Source of the DNA: Corynebacterium tuberculostearicum
GTDB taxonomy: Bacteria > Actinomycetota > Actinomycetes > Mycobacteriales > Mycobacteriaceae
Direction: 5' to 3'
Length of the DNA stretch: 64,000 nucleotides
Assembly: GCF_030506365.1 (NCBI RefSeq)
Contig: NZ_CP073092.1
Location: forward strand, 930,001-994,000
Below, in pieces: positions 50,144 through 59,355 of this stretch. Both the position numbers and the translations under genes were made by a program. The notes under the pieces are model-generated. The model was not told the origin of the DNA. It saw only the letters and a program-made list of their open reading frames with translations, and searched no databases. Every line of letters starts with the position of its first letter. Within the stretch, counting starts at the first letter, position 1.

Positions 50144-50557
50144 ATGCGTACCCTTCTCAATATCATTTGGTTCATCACCGGCGGGTTCCTCCTAGCCTTG
50201 GCCTACTTCCTCTTTGGCATTATCGCCTGCATCTTCATCGTTACCATTCCAGCGGGCGTGGCGTCGTTCCGCATGGCTAATTTCGCCCTGTGGCCATTCG
50301 GCCGCTCGGTGGTGCAGCCGGTAAAGGGCAGTGGCTCCATGTCCACCTTCTCCAACGTCGTCTGGTTCGTCGTCGCTGGCCTGTGGCTGGCCATTGGCCA
50401 CGTAACCACCGCGGCGGCACAGGTAGTGACCATCGTGGGAATTCCGGCCGCGCTAGCCAACCTGAAGATGATCCCGGTGACCTGCTTCCCGTTTGGCCGC
50501 CGAATTGTGAACTCGGAGGAGATCCCCTTCGGCTGGGAGCCGATGGTCAAGCTATAG
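50144..50557 (+). CDS. YccF-domain membrane protein
   Basis: A 137-aa protein with two copies of the YccF (DUF307) motif, each with a membrane segment pair: NIIWFITGGFLLALAYFLFG and NVVWFVVAGLWLAIGHVTT, each followed by a conserved GIP/PxG and PFGR(S/R) stretch (WPFGRSVV, FPFGRRIV). Function unknown. Start ATG 50144. Confidence 0.86.
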   Translation: MRTLLNIIWFITGGFLLALAYFLFGIIACIFIVTIPAGVASFRMANFALWPFGRSVVQPVKGSGSMSTFSNVVWFVVAGLWLAIGHVTTAAAQVVTIVGIPAALANLKMIPVTCFPFGRRIVNSEEIPFGWEPMVKL

Positions 50558-50579
50558 GCCGTATTTCGCCGAAGAAAAT

Positions 50580-50630
50580 AAGCACGTTCTGCTCAATTTC
50601 GCGCTGATTTTGGGCAGAACGTGCTTGTTT
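50580..50630. terminator. Bidirectional terminator between yccF-type gene and pgi
   Basis: AAGCACGTTCTGC (50580-50592) and GCAGAACGTGCTT (50614-50626) form a 13-bp stem with a 21-nt loop. TTTT follows on the plus strand and TATTTT on the minus strand, so it can serve both convergent genes. Confidence 0.75.
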
Positions 50631-50723
50631 TACATCGTCGTGGGGCAAGCGAGGCCATAAAGCAGCCGCGTTATCCGCCTTCGGAAGGTTCGAAAGCGGG
50701 TTAACGCGGCCAAAAGTGGGCCT

Positions 50724-52361
50724 TTAGCGATTGGAGCGGTACCAACCGATGAGCTCATCGGTGGATTGGTCGCCGGAGTTGGCGGCCTCAGCGCCGGAGA
50801 CGGCCGGCGCCAGGTCATTAGCCTGCTGCTTGCCCAGCTCCACGCCCCACTGGTCGAAGGAGTTGATGTCCCAGATAACGCCCTGGGTGAACACGATGTG
50901 CTCGTAGAGTGCGATGAGCGCGCCGAGGGTCTGCGGGGTGAGTTCCTCGGCCAGGATGGTGGTGGTCGGGCGGTTGCCCGGCATGACCTTGTGCGGCACG
51001 ATGGCCTCATCGACGCCTTCCGCCGCGATTTCTTCCGCGGTTTTGCCAAAGGCTAGTACCTTGGTTTGCGCAAAGAAGTTGCCCATGAGCAGGTCATGCA
51101 TGGAGCCGGAGCCGTCGGCGGTGGGGAAGTCCTGCTTCGGGCGGGCAAAGCCGATGAAGTCAGCCGGGATGAGGCGGGTGCCCTGGTGCATGAGCTGGAA
51201 GAAGGCGTGCTGGCCATTGGTACCCGGCTCGCCCCAGTAAATTTCACCGGTAGACGGGGCGGTAACCGCGGTGCCATCGCGGCGCACGGACTTGCCATTG
51301 GATTCCATGGTCAACTGCTGCAGGTAGGCCGGGAAGCGGCCGAGGTCCTGCGAGTAGGGCAGCACGGCGTGGGTCTGGGCGCCGAAGAAGTTGGTGTACC
51401 AGACGCCGAGGAGGCCCATGAGCGCCGGGACATTTTCTTCCAGTGGGGTGGTGCGGAAGTGCTCGTCCATGGCGTGGAAGCCCTCGAGGAAGCGCATGAA
51501 GTCCATCGGGCCGATGGTGCACATGAGGGACAGGCCAATGGCGCAATCCACGGAGTAGCGGCCGCCGACCCAGTTCCAGAACGGGAACATGTTCTCGGTA
51601 TCGATGCCGAACTCGGCTACCTTTTCCGCATTGGTGGACACGGCGACGAAGTGCTTGGCCACGGCGGACTCGTCACCATCGAATTGCTCGATGAGCCAGC
51701 GGCGCGCAGCGTGCGCATTGGTCAGCGTCTCCTGAGTGGTAAACGTCTTGGACGCGATGATGAATAGGGTAGATTCTGCATCCAGGCCATCGAGCGTGGC
51801 GGCCATATCGGCCGGGTCCACGTTGGAGACGAACTCGGCGGAGATGCCAGCGATCTCATAGGAGCGCAGTGCCTTGGCCGCCATGGCCGGGCCTAGGTCA
51901 GAGCCGCCGATGCCGATGTTGACCACCTTTTTAATGGTGTGGCCGGTATGCCCCAGCCAAGCGCCGGAGCGCAGCGCGGTGGCGAAATCGCGCATGCGGC
52001 CCAAGACCTCGTGGACATCGGCGGCAACATCCTGGCCGTCAACGGTCAAGTCATCTTCGGCCGGGATGCGCAGTGCGGTGTGCAGCACGGCGCGATCCTC
52101 GGTGTTATTGATGTGCTCGCCGGCGAACATGGCATCGCGGCGGGCCTCAAGGTCAGAGGCCTTGGCTACTTCCACCAGCTGCTTGACGATGTCCCCGTCG
52201 ATCAGGTTCTTCGACAGGTCGACGTGCAGCCCGGCGGCGTCGAAGGTGAAGTTGCGGGCGCGGTCTGCATCGGCGGCAAAAAGCTCGCGGAGGTTGAGGT
52301 CCTTCTTCTCCTCGTATACCTTCGCGAGCTCGCTCCACTGGGCAGATGCGGTGATATCCAT
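50724..52361 (-). CDS. pgi: Glucose-6-phosphate isomerase
   Basis: A 545-aa enzyme that interconverts glucose 6-phosphate and fructose 6-phosphate. Phosphate and active-site motifs: [51 protein letters not shown] and the late [16 protein letters not shown]. The Met at 52361 ([12 protein letters not shown]) matches corynebacterial Pgi better than an upstream in-frame Met. Confidence 0.97.
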   Translation of the reverse strand: MDITASAQWSELAKVYEEKKDLNLRELFAADADRARNFTFDAAGLHVDLSKNLIDGDIVKQLVEVAKASDLEARRDAMFAGEHINNTEDRAVLHTALRIPAEDDLTVDGQDVAADVHEVLGRMRDFATALRSGAWLGHTGHTIKKVVNIGIGGSDLGPAMAAKALRSYEIAGISAEFVSNVDPADMAATLDGLDAESTLFIIASKTFTTQETLTNAHAARRWLIEQFDGDESAVAKHFVAVSTNAEKVAEFGIDTENMFPFWNWVGGRYSVDCAIGLSLMCTIGPMDFMRFLEGFHAMDEHFRTTPLEENVPALMGLLGVWYTNFFGAQTHAVLPYSQDLGRFPAYLQQLTMESNGKSVRRDGTAVTAPSTGEIYWGEPGTNGQHAFFQLMHQGTRLIPADFIGFARPKQDFPTADGSGSMHDLLMGNFFAQTKVLAFGKTAEEIAAEGVDEAIVPHKVMPGNRPTTTILAEELTPQTLGALIALYEHIVFTQGVIWDINSFDQWGVELGKQQANDLAPAVSGAEAANSGDQSTDELIGWYRSNR

Positions 52362-52447
52362 GGTGGTAGGCCTTTCTGGCAACTAGCGCATTGGCAACAT
52401 GTACCCCTCCCACCGTAGTCCAGAAAGCGCCACCGCGTCGGGGCCTT

Positions 52448-53794
52448 TTAGAGGAGGAGTGCGCCTGCCCAGCCGGCGATAAGCAGCGGAATATTGAAGT
52501 GGATGAAGGTGGGAATGACCGAGTCGCGGATGTGGTCGTGCTGGCCATCCGCGCCGAGGCCCGCGGTAGGGCCGAGGGTGGAATCGGAGGCGGGAGAGCC
52601 GGCGTCGCCAAGCGCGCCTGCCGTGCCAATAAGCGCCACGGTGGCCGCGGGGCTAAAGCCCAACGACATGCACAGCGGCACATAGATAACGGAAATAATG
52701 GGCAGGGTGGAAAAGGACGAACCGATGCCCATGGTGACCACGAGGCCCACCACCAGCATCGCGCCGGCGGAGAGGACCTTATTGGTGCCAAAGAGGTTGG
52801 CGGTGGCATCCACCAGCGGGCCGACCTCATCGGTAGCCGTCATAACCGAGGCGAAGCCCTGGGCGGTGATCATGATGAAGCCGATGAGCGCCATCATCTT
52901 CATGCCATTGGTAAAGACATCGTCCGCGTGCTTCCAATCCACCGCGCCGGTAAGCAGCAAAATGCCCAGGCCGGTCAGCGCGCCGACCATGAGGCCATCG
53001 GACTCGAAGTCGAGCGCCTGCATGACAATCTGCACCGCAAAGGTGGCAATGATGGCCACGACGGACACCCACACCTTATAGGCAGAGGGGGCCTCCTGGT
53101 GCTCCTCAGCCGTGATGGGCAAGTTTTCATAGTCGCGCGGATTGCGGTAGCTAAAGAAGATGGCGATGAGTAGGCCGGCGAGCATGCCGAGCGCTGGCAC
53201 GCCCATGACCTGCATGATATTGATATCGGAGGTATCAAGCCCAGCCTGCTGGATATTAAAGAGCAGAATATCGTTCAAGTAAATGGAGCCAAAGCCCACC
53301 GGAATAAACATGTAGGTGGTGATGAGGCCGAAGGTCAGGCAGGTGGTAATTAGCCGGCGGTCCAGGCGCAGCTTATTCATCACCGTGAGTAGCGGCGGGA
53401 TGATGAGCGGAATGAAGGCGATGTGGACCGGGATGAGGTTCTGGCTCATCACGGACATAGCGATGAGTCCGAGGATGAGCATCCACTTGGTGGCCAGGGC
53501 GGCTTTGGGGTCTGCTTCGCCGCTGCCGCCGAGCTTGCGGATGAGGAAATTAGCCAGGACCTGGGGCAGCCCGGCCGAGGCTACGCCCATGGCAAAAGCG
53601 CCCAAGAGGGCATAGCTCAGCGCAATCTTGGCACCGCCGCCCAAGCCGTCTTGGAAGGCAACCATGGTGGCATCAAGCCCCATGCCGGACAGGAGCCCGC
53701 CGACGATGGCTCCTAGGAAGAGAGCTACCACCACATGCACGCGCAGGAGGGCGAGCACGAGCATGACTATGACGGCGACGAGAACTGCATTCAT
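52448..53794 (-). CDS. Na+/H+ antiporter family protein (YuiF-like)
   Basis: A 448-aa transporter with about 11-12 membrane helices of the NhaC-like family with an N-terminal Na_H_antiport_2 domain. The membrane motifs GLITTYMFIPVGFGSIYLN, GIGSSFSTLPIISVIYVPL and the DAGSPASDSTLGPTAGLGADGQHDHI loop near the end match such proteins, some of which carry amino acids. Substrate not known. Transcribed like pgi, 86 bases before the pgi start. Confidence 0.87.
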   Translation of the reverse strand: MNAVLVAVIVMLVLALLRVHVVVALFLGAIVGGLLSGMGLDATMVAFQDGLGGGAKIALSYALLGAFAMGVASAGLPQVLANFLIRKLGGSGEADPKAALATKWMLILGLIAMSVMSQNLIPVHIAFIPLIIPPLLTVMNKLRLDRRLITTCLTFGLITTYMFIPVGFGSIYLNDILLFNIQQAGLDTSDINIMQVMGVPALGMLAGLLIAIFFSYRNPRDYENLPITAEEHQEAPSAYKVWVSVVAIIATFAVQIVMQALDFESDGLMVGALTGLGILLLTGAVDWKHADDVFTNGMKMMALIGFIMITAQGFASVMTATDEVGPLVDATANLFGTNKVLSAGAMLVVGLVVTMGIGSSFSTLPIISVIYVPLCMSLGFSPAATVALIGTAGALGDAGSPASDSTLGPTAGLGADGQHDHIRDSVIPTFIHFNIPLLIAGWAGALLL

Positions 53795-53841
53795 GCTAAT
53801 TCAGGGTACTGCATAGTATCGGCTGGCCAGTAATTATTCGG

Positions 53842-54165
53842 CTAGCCCAACCGCCCGCGGCCCATGCGCAGCAGCGCCGAGGCGATGGTGGGGCCTTCTT
53901 CTCCGAGTTCATCGCGGAACTGATTCAAAATGGCGATCTCGCGCGTGTGAACGAGGCGGGTGCCGCCGGAGCTCATGCGGGTGCGACCAATGGCCTGGGA
54001 GACTTCCGTGCGGCGCTTGGCAGCATCCAAGATGATGCGGTCCATGCGGTTGATTTCTTCGCGATATTGTTGGATCTCCGCATCAGAAAGGGGATCCTCC
54101 GTGCCCGAAGGCGTGCGGATATCCAAGTCATTATTGACGATGTCCTTTTTATCTTCTGCGGTCAT
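53842..54165 (-). CDS. Chorismate mutase (AroQ type)
   Basis: A 107-aa chorismate mutase that converts chorismate to prephenate for Phe and Tyr. The helical core EIQQYREEINRMDRIILDAAKRRTEVSQAIGRTRMSSGGTRLVHTREIAILNQF matches the short AroQ-delta actinobacterial enzyme, with catalytic Arg/Lys candidates in DAAKRRTEV and the end LLRMGRGRLG. Alone it is weakly active in relatives and is activated by binding DAHP synthase. Starts at MTAEDKKD (54165); the longer frame covers the pcrA upstream region. Divergent from pcrA. Confidence 0.9.
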   Translation of the reverse strand: MTAEDKKDIVNNDLDIRTPSGTEDPLSDAEIQQYREEINRMDRIILDAAKRRTEVSQAIGRTRMSSGGTRLVHTREIAILNQFRDELGEEGPTIASALLRMGRGRLG

Positions 54166-54262
54166 GAAACCATATTGTGCCACCCGCTCGTGCAAAAGGA
54201 AATAGCAGCTCGCACGGCGGATACGGGGCGTGTCCGATGGGGCTAGTAGGTTGGTAGGCATT

Positions 54263-56788
54263 ATGAACGAAAACTCTCCTTTTAGCCCTTCCCCGTCCAC
54301 CGGCGGCGCACCCACGCCAAGCCCCTTTGGCGGCTTCGGCGCACCGCGCGCAGCGAGCCCGCAATCCGAATCCCCCGATGCCTTGACCGAGGGCCTCAAC
54401 CCACAGCAACTAGAGGCCGTTACCCACTCGGGCAGCCCGCTGCTCATCGTGGCCGGCGCCGGTTCCGGCAAGACCGCCGTGCTTACCCGCCGCATTGCCT
54501 ATCTCATGCGCCATCGCGGGGTAAATCCGTGGGAGATCCTCGCCATTACCTTTACTAATAAGGCCGCCGCGGAAATGAAGGAGCGCGTGGGCGGGCTGGT
54601 AGGCCCCGTGGCCGAGCGCATGTGGGTTTCTACCTTCCACTCCATCTGCGTGCGCATCTTGCGCCAAAATGCGCAGCTGGTGCCGGGTCTTAATACCAAT
54701 TTCACCATTTATGATGGCGATGATGCCCGCCGGCTTTTGTCCATGATTGCTAAGGACATGCAGCTGGATCTGAAGAAGTACACCCCGCGCGTGCTGTCTA
54801 ACCAGATTTCTAATCACAAAAATGAGCTCATCGGTCCCGAATCCGCGCTGGAAAAGGCGCAGCAGACCAAGAACCCATTTGAAACCACCGTGGCCCAGGT
54901 CTATGCCGAATACCAGCGCCGCCTGCGCGCGGCCAATGCCGTGGACTTTGATGATCTCATCGGTGAGGTGGTGCGGATCTTCACCCAGCACCAGCAGGTG
55001 GTGGATTTTTATCGGCGGCGCTTTAAGCACGTGCTTATCGACGAGTACCAGGACACCAACCACGCCCAGTATGCGCTGGTTGCTGCGCTCGTGGGCAGGG
55101 GAGAGCTCGGCCCTGACGCGCCCGAGCTGTGTGTGGTGGGCGATTCCGACCAGTCTATTTATGCCTTCCGTGGTGCGACCATCCGCAATATCCAGGAATT
55201 CGAGCGCGACTACCCGCAAGCACATACCATCTTGCTGGAGCAGAATTATCGCTCCACCCAGACCATCCTCAACGCGGCCAATGCCGTGATTGCCAAGAAT
55301 GAGAATCGCCGCGAGAAGAACCTGTGGACCGCCCACGGTGAGGGCGAGCAGATCGTAGGCTACGTTGCCGATAATGAGCACGATGAGGCGCGGTTCATTG
55401 CCTCTGAAATCGATTCCTTGGCGGATAAGGGCCGCAGCTATTCCGATATCGCGGTCATGTACCGCACCAATAACGCCTCCCGCACGCTGGAAGATATCTT
55501 CATTCGCTCCGGAATTCCGTACAAGGTGGTCGGTGGTACGCGCTTTTATGAGCGGCGCGAAATCCGCGATATGGTGGCCTACCTGCGCATCTTGGACAAT
55601 CCAGACGATACGGTGAGCCTGCGCCGCATTATCAACGTGCCCAAGCGCGCCATTGGTGACAAGGCGCAGGGGCATATTGCCCTCCATGCGGAAAACCACG
55701 GCATCAGCTTTGGCAAGGCGCTTGCCGATGTCCCTCGGGGCGACGTCCCTGGCCTAGGCACTCGGGCCATCAATGCGGTGGGCAAATTCAACGACATGAT
55801 GGAGGGCATCCGCAATCAGATCCCGTCCATGCGCGATGAGGTTACCGGCCAACCGGATTTGGGTGAGCTGCTTTCCGCCATTTTGGATGCCACGGGATAC
55901 AAGGCGGAATTGGAAAATTCGAATGACCCGCAGGACGGTGCCCGCCTAGATAACTTGAACGAGTTGGTATCGGTGGCCCGCGAATTCACCTCAGAGGCGG
56001 CTAACCAGCTTGCCGCATCCGGTGCGGATACAGTGGACCCCTCTGAGCTAGTAGAGGAGGGCGAAGCTGCGCCCGGTTCGCTGCAGGCTTTCTTGGAAAA
56101 GGTGTCGCTGGTGGCCGATGCCGACCAGATCCCAGATTCTGAGACTGGTGTGGTCACCATGATGACTTTGCACACCGCAAAGGGCCTCGAGTTCCCCGTG
56201 GTCTTTTTGACCGGCTGGGAGGATGGCCAATTCCCGCATATGCGCTCACTGGGTGACCCGAAGGAATTAAGCGAGGAGCGCCGCCTCGCCTATGTGGGCA
56301 TTACCCGCGCTCGCGAACAGCTGTATCTTACCCGCGCCATTTTGCGCTCGGCGTGGGGTAATCCGGTGACTAATCCCGCCAGCCGCTTCCTCGGCGAGGT
56401 CCCAGAAGACCTCATCAACTGGCGGCGAGAAGACTCCGATAGCTCCCTGACCGGAGCGTGGGGCGAGGACGACTACCAATATGGTCGCTCCTACGGCCGT
56501 GATTGGTCCGGGTGGGGCAGTGGTGGTTCCCGGTCCGGGTCGCGCGGTGCAGGGCGCGCTGCGTCTTCCCCATCGCAGCGCACCAGCAAGCCGGCGGCGA
56601 CCTCGATGCCTAAGAACAATAACCTCAACCTAGCCGTGGGTGACCGTGTCAATCACGCCAAGTACGGGCTCGGAACTGTCATTGAGACGTCCGGCTCCGG
56701 CAAGCGCGCCACGGTCACCGTGGACTTTGGTTCTTCCGGTAAGGTCCGGCTGATGCTCATCGGCGGAGTGCCGATGGAAAAGCTTTAG
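54263..56788 (+). CDS. pcrA: ATP-dependent DNA helicase UvrD/PcrA
   Basis: An 841-aa superfamily 1A helicase for excision repair and replication-fork clearing. Walker A VAGAGSGKTAVLTRR with Lys70, motif Ia ITFTNKAAAEM, DEYQDTNHAQY, GDSDQSIYAFRGA, NYRSTQTIL, and MTLHTAKGLEFPVVFLTGWEDGQFP are all present. The last 65 residues form the Tudor-like RNA-polymerase-binding domain (VGDRVNHAKYGLGTVIETSG). The start ATG 54263 follows a Gly/Pro-poor leader and is preferred over an upstream alternative. Confidence 0.95.
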   Translation: MNENSPFSPSPSTGGAPTPSPFGGFGAPRAASPQSESPDALTEGLNPQQLEAVTHSGSPLLIVAGAGSGKTAVLTRRIAYLMRHRGVNPWEILAITFTNKAAAEMKERVGGLVGPVAERMWVSTFHSICVRILRQNAQLVPGLNTNFTIYDGDDARRLLSMIAKDMQLDLKKYTPRVLSNQISNHKNELIGPESALEKAQQTKNPFETTVAQVYAEYQRRLRAANAVDFDDLIGEVVRIFTQHQQVVDFYRRRFKHVLIDEYQDTNHAQYALVAALVGRGELGPDAPELCVVGDSDQSIYAFRGATIRNIQEFERDYPQAHTILLEQNYRSTQTILNAANAVIAKNENRREKNLWTAHGEGEQIVGYVADNEHDEARFIASEIDSLADKGRSYSDIAVMYRTNNASRTLEDIFIRSGIPYKVVGGTRFYERREIRDMVAYLRILDNPDDTVSLRRIINVPKRAIGDKAQGHIALHAENHGISFGKALADVPRGDVPGLGTRAINAVGKFNDMMEGIRNQIPSMRDEVTGQPDLGELLSAILDATGYKAELENSNDPQDGARLDNLNELVSVAREFTSEAANQLAASGADTVDPSELVEEGEAAPGSLQAFLEKVSLVADADQIPDSETGVVTMMTLHTAKGLEFPVVFLTGWEDGQFPHMRSLGDPKELSEERRLAYVGITRAREQLYLTRAILRSAWGNPVTNPASRFLGEVPEDLINWRREDSDSSLTGAWGEDDYQYGRSYGRDWSGWGSGGSRSGSRGAGRAASSPSQRTSKPAATSMPKNNNLNLAVGDRVNHAKYGLGTVIETSGSGKRATVTVDFGSSGKVRLMLIGGVPMEKL

Positions 56789-57543
56789 ACCGAAATGCCG
56801 CGCTCGTTGAACCAGGAAACTGGGTCAACGGGGGCGCCTCCGCCTGGGTGAATCTCAAAGTGGAGGTGCGGGCCAGTGGAGTGGCCCTCGTTGCCAATGC
56901 CGGCGATTTCCTGACCCGCGGTCACGTGCTCGCCCACATTTACCTTGAGCAGGTCTGCCGGCATGTGACCGTAGACGGAGATGGTGCCGTCATCGTGCTG
57001 GATGCGGATCCAGTTGCCAAAGCCCTGCGCTGGACCGGAGTTGATGACGGTGCCGTCCATGACCGCGTGAATCGGGGTGCCCACGGAGTTGGCTACGTCG
57101 ATGCCGTTGTGCATCGTGCCCCAACGCTGGCCAAAGCCAGAAGTAAGTGTGCCGGAGGTAGGAAAGACCACGGTATTGCCGGCGGAGTCCTTGCCGCGCT
57201 TGGTGGTGAGACCGGAGTGGTTTCCTTGCGGGGCAAAGGCTTCCTTCAATCCCGGTACAGAACCCGGATCCAAGACGATATTGACGCCGCCGGATTCGTT
57301 TCCATCTACCTGCGGAGTAGCCTCGCCGTTCAGTACGCCTACGGTGGTGGTGGCCAGGCCAACAAGGGCGTCGACCACGCCGGCGTTATCTACATTGGTA
57401 GCGGTGGGCTCGGAGGAGCCGTCCGATACGTCCACGCTAGCCACTGGCTCTGCAGCAAAAGCGGTGGTGCCGGTAGCAAGTACGGTGCCAAGCGTAACGA
57501 TGCTCAGCGCCACGTTCTTGCGTGCGCGGTTCATGCGCTTCAT
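56785..57543 (-). CDS. M23 family peptidase, secreted
   Basis: A 252-aa peptidoglycan endopeptidase with an N-terminal signal (ALSIVTLGTVLATGTTAFA-AE) and a C-terminal LytM/M23 domain. Zinc-binding residues are in NGIDVANSVGTPIHAVMDG (His/Asp pattern HxxxD) and GPHLHFEIHPGG (HxH). The start MKRMNRARKN has AAAGGA 8 bases upstream. Paralogue of the gene at 58176. It overlaps the end of pcrA by 4 nt. Confidence 0.9.
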   Translation of the reverse strand: MKRMNRARKNVALSIVTLGTVLATGTTAFAAEPVASVDVSDGSSEPTATNVDNAGVVDALVGLATTTVGVLNGEATPQVDGNESGGVNIVLDPGSVPGLKEAFAPQGNHSGLTTKRGKDSAGNTVVFPTSGTLTSGFGQRWGTMHNGIDVANSVGTPIHAVMDGTVINSGPAQGFGNWIRIQHDDGTISVYGHMPADLLKVNVGEHVTAGQEIAGIGNEGHSTGPHLHFEIHPGGGAPVDPVSWFNERGISV

Positions 57544-58117
57544 AGTTAAAGTCCTTTTCATGGCTGTGCATGGTCTCGGGACGCCCAAACCCTAGAGAGA
57601 GTGGCGTCTTTCAACTGCCAACCGCGACACGCCGAAAGCCGAAATGCTTGCGCTCGTAATCGCTCGTGGCAACGAGTTAAAAGTTAGCCCGCTCGAATGG
57701 CCCGCGCAATCTTAAAAAGCGCTGGTAACGGCGGAAATATTTCGAAATCATTCGAACATGCCAGCTTGTTGCGCGTGTTACGAATGTGACTGAAGGGGCT
57801 TCTGTAAAGTATTGGTTTAGGGTCTGGGGGTAGACTTCGGGGGTGGCTGTGTCGCTCTGGGAATAGCGTGTCGTGTTCAGGGTAGTGATTGGCGAAAAAT
57901 GTGCATTTACCTGCGACAAGCCTGTGTGCTGGACTTGCCTGTGTGGCGCAATATGTGCTGTGAGCCCGGTGGTGGGGCGCTTGCCTTGGCGGGGCTTGCC
58001 TTTTGTGGGCGGCGCAATGGGAATGCCGGGACGCCCCTGAGGAGTCTTGGGAAAGGCTGGCTGTAGCCTAGGTGGTCGGGAGCTGTCGCTGGTGCCTTGA
58101 GCGAAATTGTGGACATG
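57544..58117. other. Intergenic region between the two M23 genes
   Basis: About 570 bases with no credible gene. The upstream part contains TGTTACGAATGTGAC (57776-57790), a direct-repeat pattern reminiscent of MtrA sites, about 230 bases from the M23 start. The rest seems featureless. I looked for a ydaO-type riboswitch on the minus strand and saw no convincing match. Confidence 0.5.
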
Positions 58118-58151
58118 AAAAAGCGCCGCAGGGAAAGCCACTGCGGCGCTT
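58118..58151 (-). terminator. Terminator of the second M23 gene
   Basis: AAGCGCCGCA (58121-58130) and TGCGGCGCTT (58142-58151) form a 10-bp stem; TTTTT follows on the minus strand, 25 bases after the M23 stop. Confidence 0.88.
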
Positions 58152-58175
58152 AACAAGAAGGTATTGGGGTGGGCC

Positions 58176-58925
58176 TTAGAGGTCGATGCCTCGCTCGGCC
58201 AGCCAAGGCTGCGGATCGATTGCCTCGCCACCGTTCGGGTGAACTTCGAAGTGGAGGTGGGAGCCGGTGGAAAAGCCCATCGAGCCCATGCCGGCAATCT
58301 TCTGGCCGGCGTGCACATGCTCGCCAACGGCAACGTCAAGAGTTTGCATGTGACCATAAACGGTCATGGTGCCGTCGTCGTGCATGATGCGGATCCACTG
58401 GCCAAAGCCGGAGGCTGGACCGGAGTCGATGACCGTACCATCCATGACGGCAAGGATTGGGGTGCCGGGAGAGTTGGCGATGTCGACGCCCTTGTGGAAG
58501 GTGCCCCAGCGCATGGCGAATGGGGAGGTGAATGCGCCTTCTGCAGGGCGGGCAACGGAAGGTGCGCGAGCGGCTTCGTCGGCAGCTGCACGCTCTTCAG
58601 AAGCCTGGATGGCTTTGTTGAGCTGATCGGTCAGATCGGCAACTGGCTTTGCCTCGGCAACGTTGAGGATCTGTGGGGTGGCATCAACTGGAGCTGCAGC
58701 GGCATCCTCCACCTGGGTGGAGTCGGAGGCGAGCTCGAAGTCGACGGACTGCGTCTTAGTGGTGGCCGCGTCATCGGACTGGATGTTTGCGGCGGCTGCG
58801 CCACCAACGCCGGCGGTGGAAACTGCACCTGCCGCAACCGTCATTACGGCAATGCGGCCCTTCGCGGTCTGCGAGGTGACAATCTTGCGATGGCGGCCGG
58901 CGCCACGCTGAACTTTGCTTCGCAT
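58176..58925 (-). CDS. M23 family peptidase, secreted, second copy
   Basis: A 249-aa peptidase with a long N-terminus (MRSKVQRGAGRHRKIVTSQ, then an Ala/Gly-rich hydrophobic stretch) that may be a signal peptide or a membrane anchor, a helical middle and a C-terminal M23 domain: HKGVDIANSPGTPILAVMDG and GSHLHFEVHPNGG carry the metal-binding His/Asp. About 60% like its neighbour in the domain by eye. The start could be ATG 58943 (MTKEDLMRSK). Confidence 0.88.
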   Translation of the reverse strand: MRSKVQRGAGRHRKIVTSQTAKGRIAVMTVAAGAVSTAGVGGAAAANIQSDDAATTKTQSVDFELASDSTQVEDAAAAPVDATPQILNVAEAKPVADLTDQLNKAIQASEERAAADEAARAPSVARPAEGAFTSPFAMRWGTFHKGVDIANSPGTPILAVMDGTVIDSGPASGFGQWIRIMHDDGTMTVYGHMQTLDVAVGEHVHAGQKIAGMGSMGFSTGSHLHFEVHPNGGEAIDPQPWLAERGIDL

Positions 58926-59355
58926 TAGGTCTTCTTTCGTCATTTTCACAATCTGCGCAGGACGAGTGTTACGTCCCCACCGAGTTAGTTACGAGATTGT
59001 GACCTTCTTGTTACCAACGAGATGTAACAGTAGCGTCTCGAAAAGATAACAGCAACCCAAATTAAAGAATTTTCAGGCTCGCCTCGGGGAAATTGTCCAC
59101 GAGCAGGCAACATGGGGCACACGGAATATTATTAGTGCGATAAAGATCCCACGCGAGCTCCGCGTGCGTCACGCAAAACTAGCGGCCTTTTCCTTCATAG
59201 TATTGCAGCCAGAGTTAAGGGTGTGAAACCAGGGTAGATTTTATACTCCTTATATATTTGTATAGCCCAGGTACAGGGGTTGCCGCCGGTGATTTTGCGA
59301 GCGCCTCGTCGCGCCACCCCGATTTCACTTCCGGAAGGTGGCAAAGTGGACGCCG
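58926..59355. promoter_or_regulatory. Region upstream of the second M23 gene and DUF6350 gene
   Basis: About 430 bases without a gene between divergent genes. TTGTGACC-TTC-TTGTTACC at 58997-59015 is a direct repeat of 8 bp with a 3-bp spacer; it lies 70-90 bases from the M23 start. This matches my recollection of the MtrA consensus in corynebacteria. The rest holds no clear signal. Confidence 0.5.

Noticed and set aside
54166..54495. Longer N-terminus for chorismate mutase
   Set aside because: It would cover the pcrA start on the other strand and has no homology; MTAEDKKD at 54165 gives the normal length.
57544..57700. Cyclic di-AMP (ydaO) riboswitch before the M23 gene or rpf1
   Set aside because: Such riboswitches precede cell-wall hydrolase genes in actinobacteria, but the conserved ydaO core could not be matched on the minus strand in either leader.
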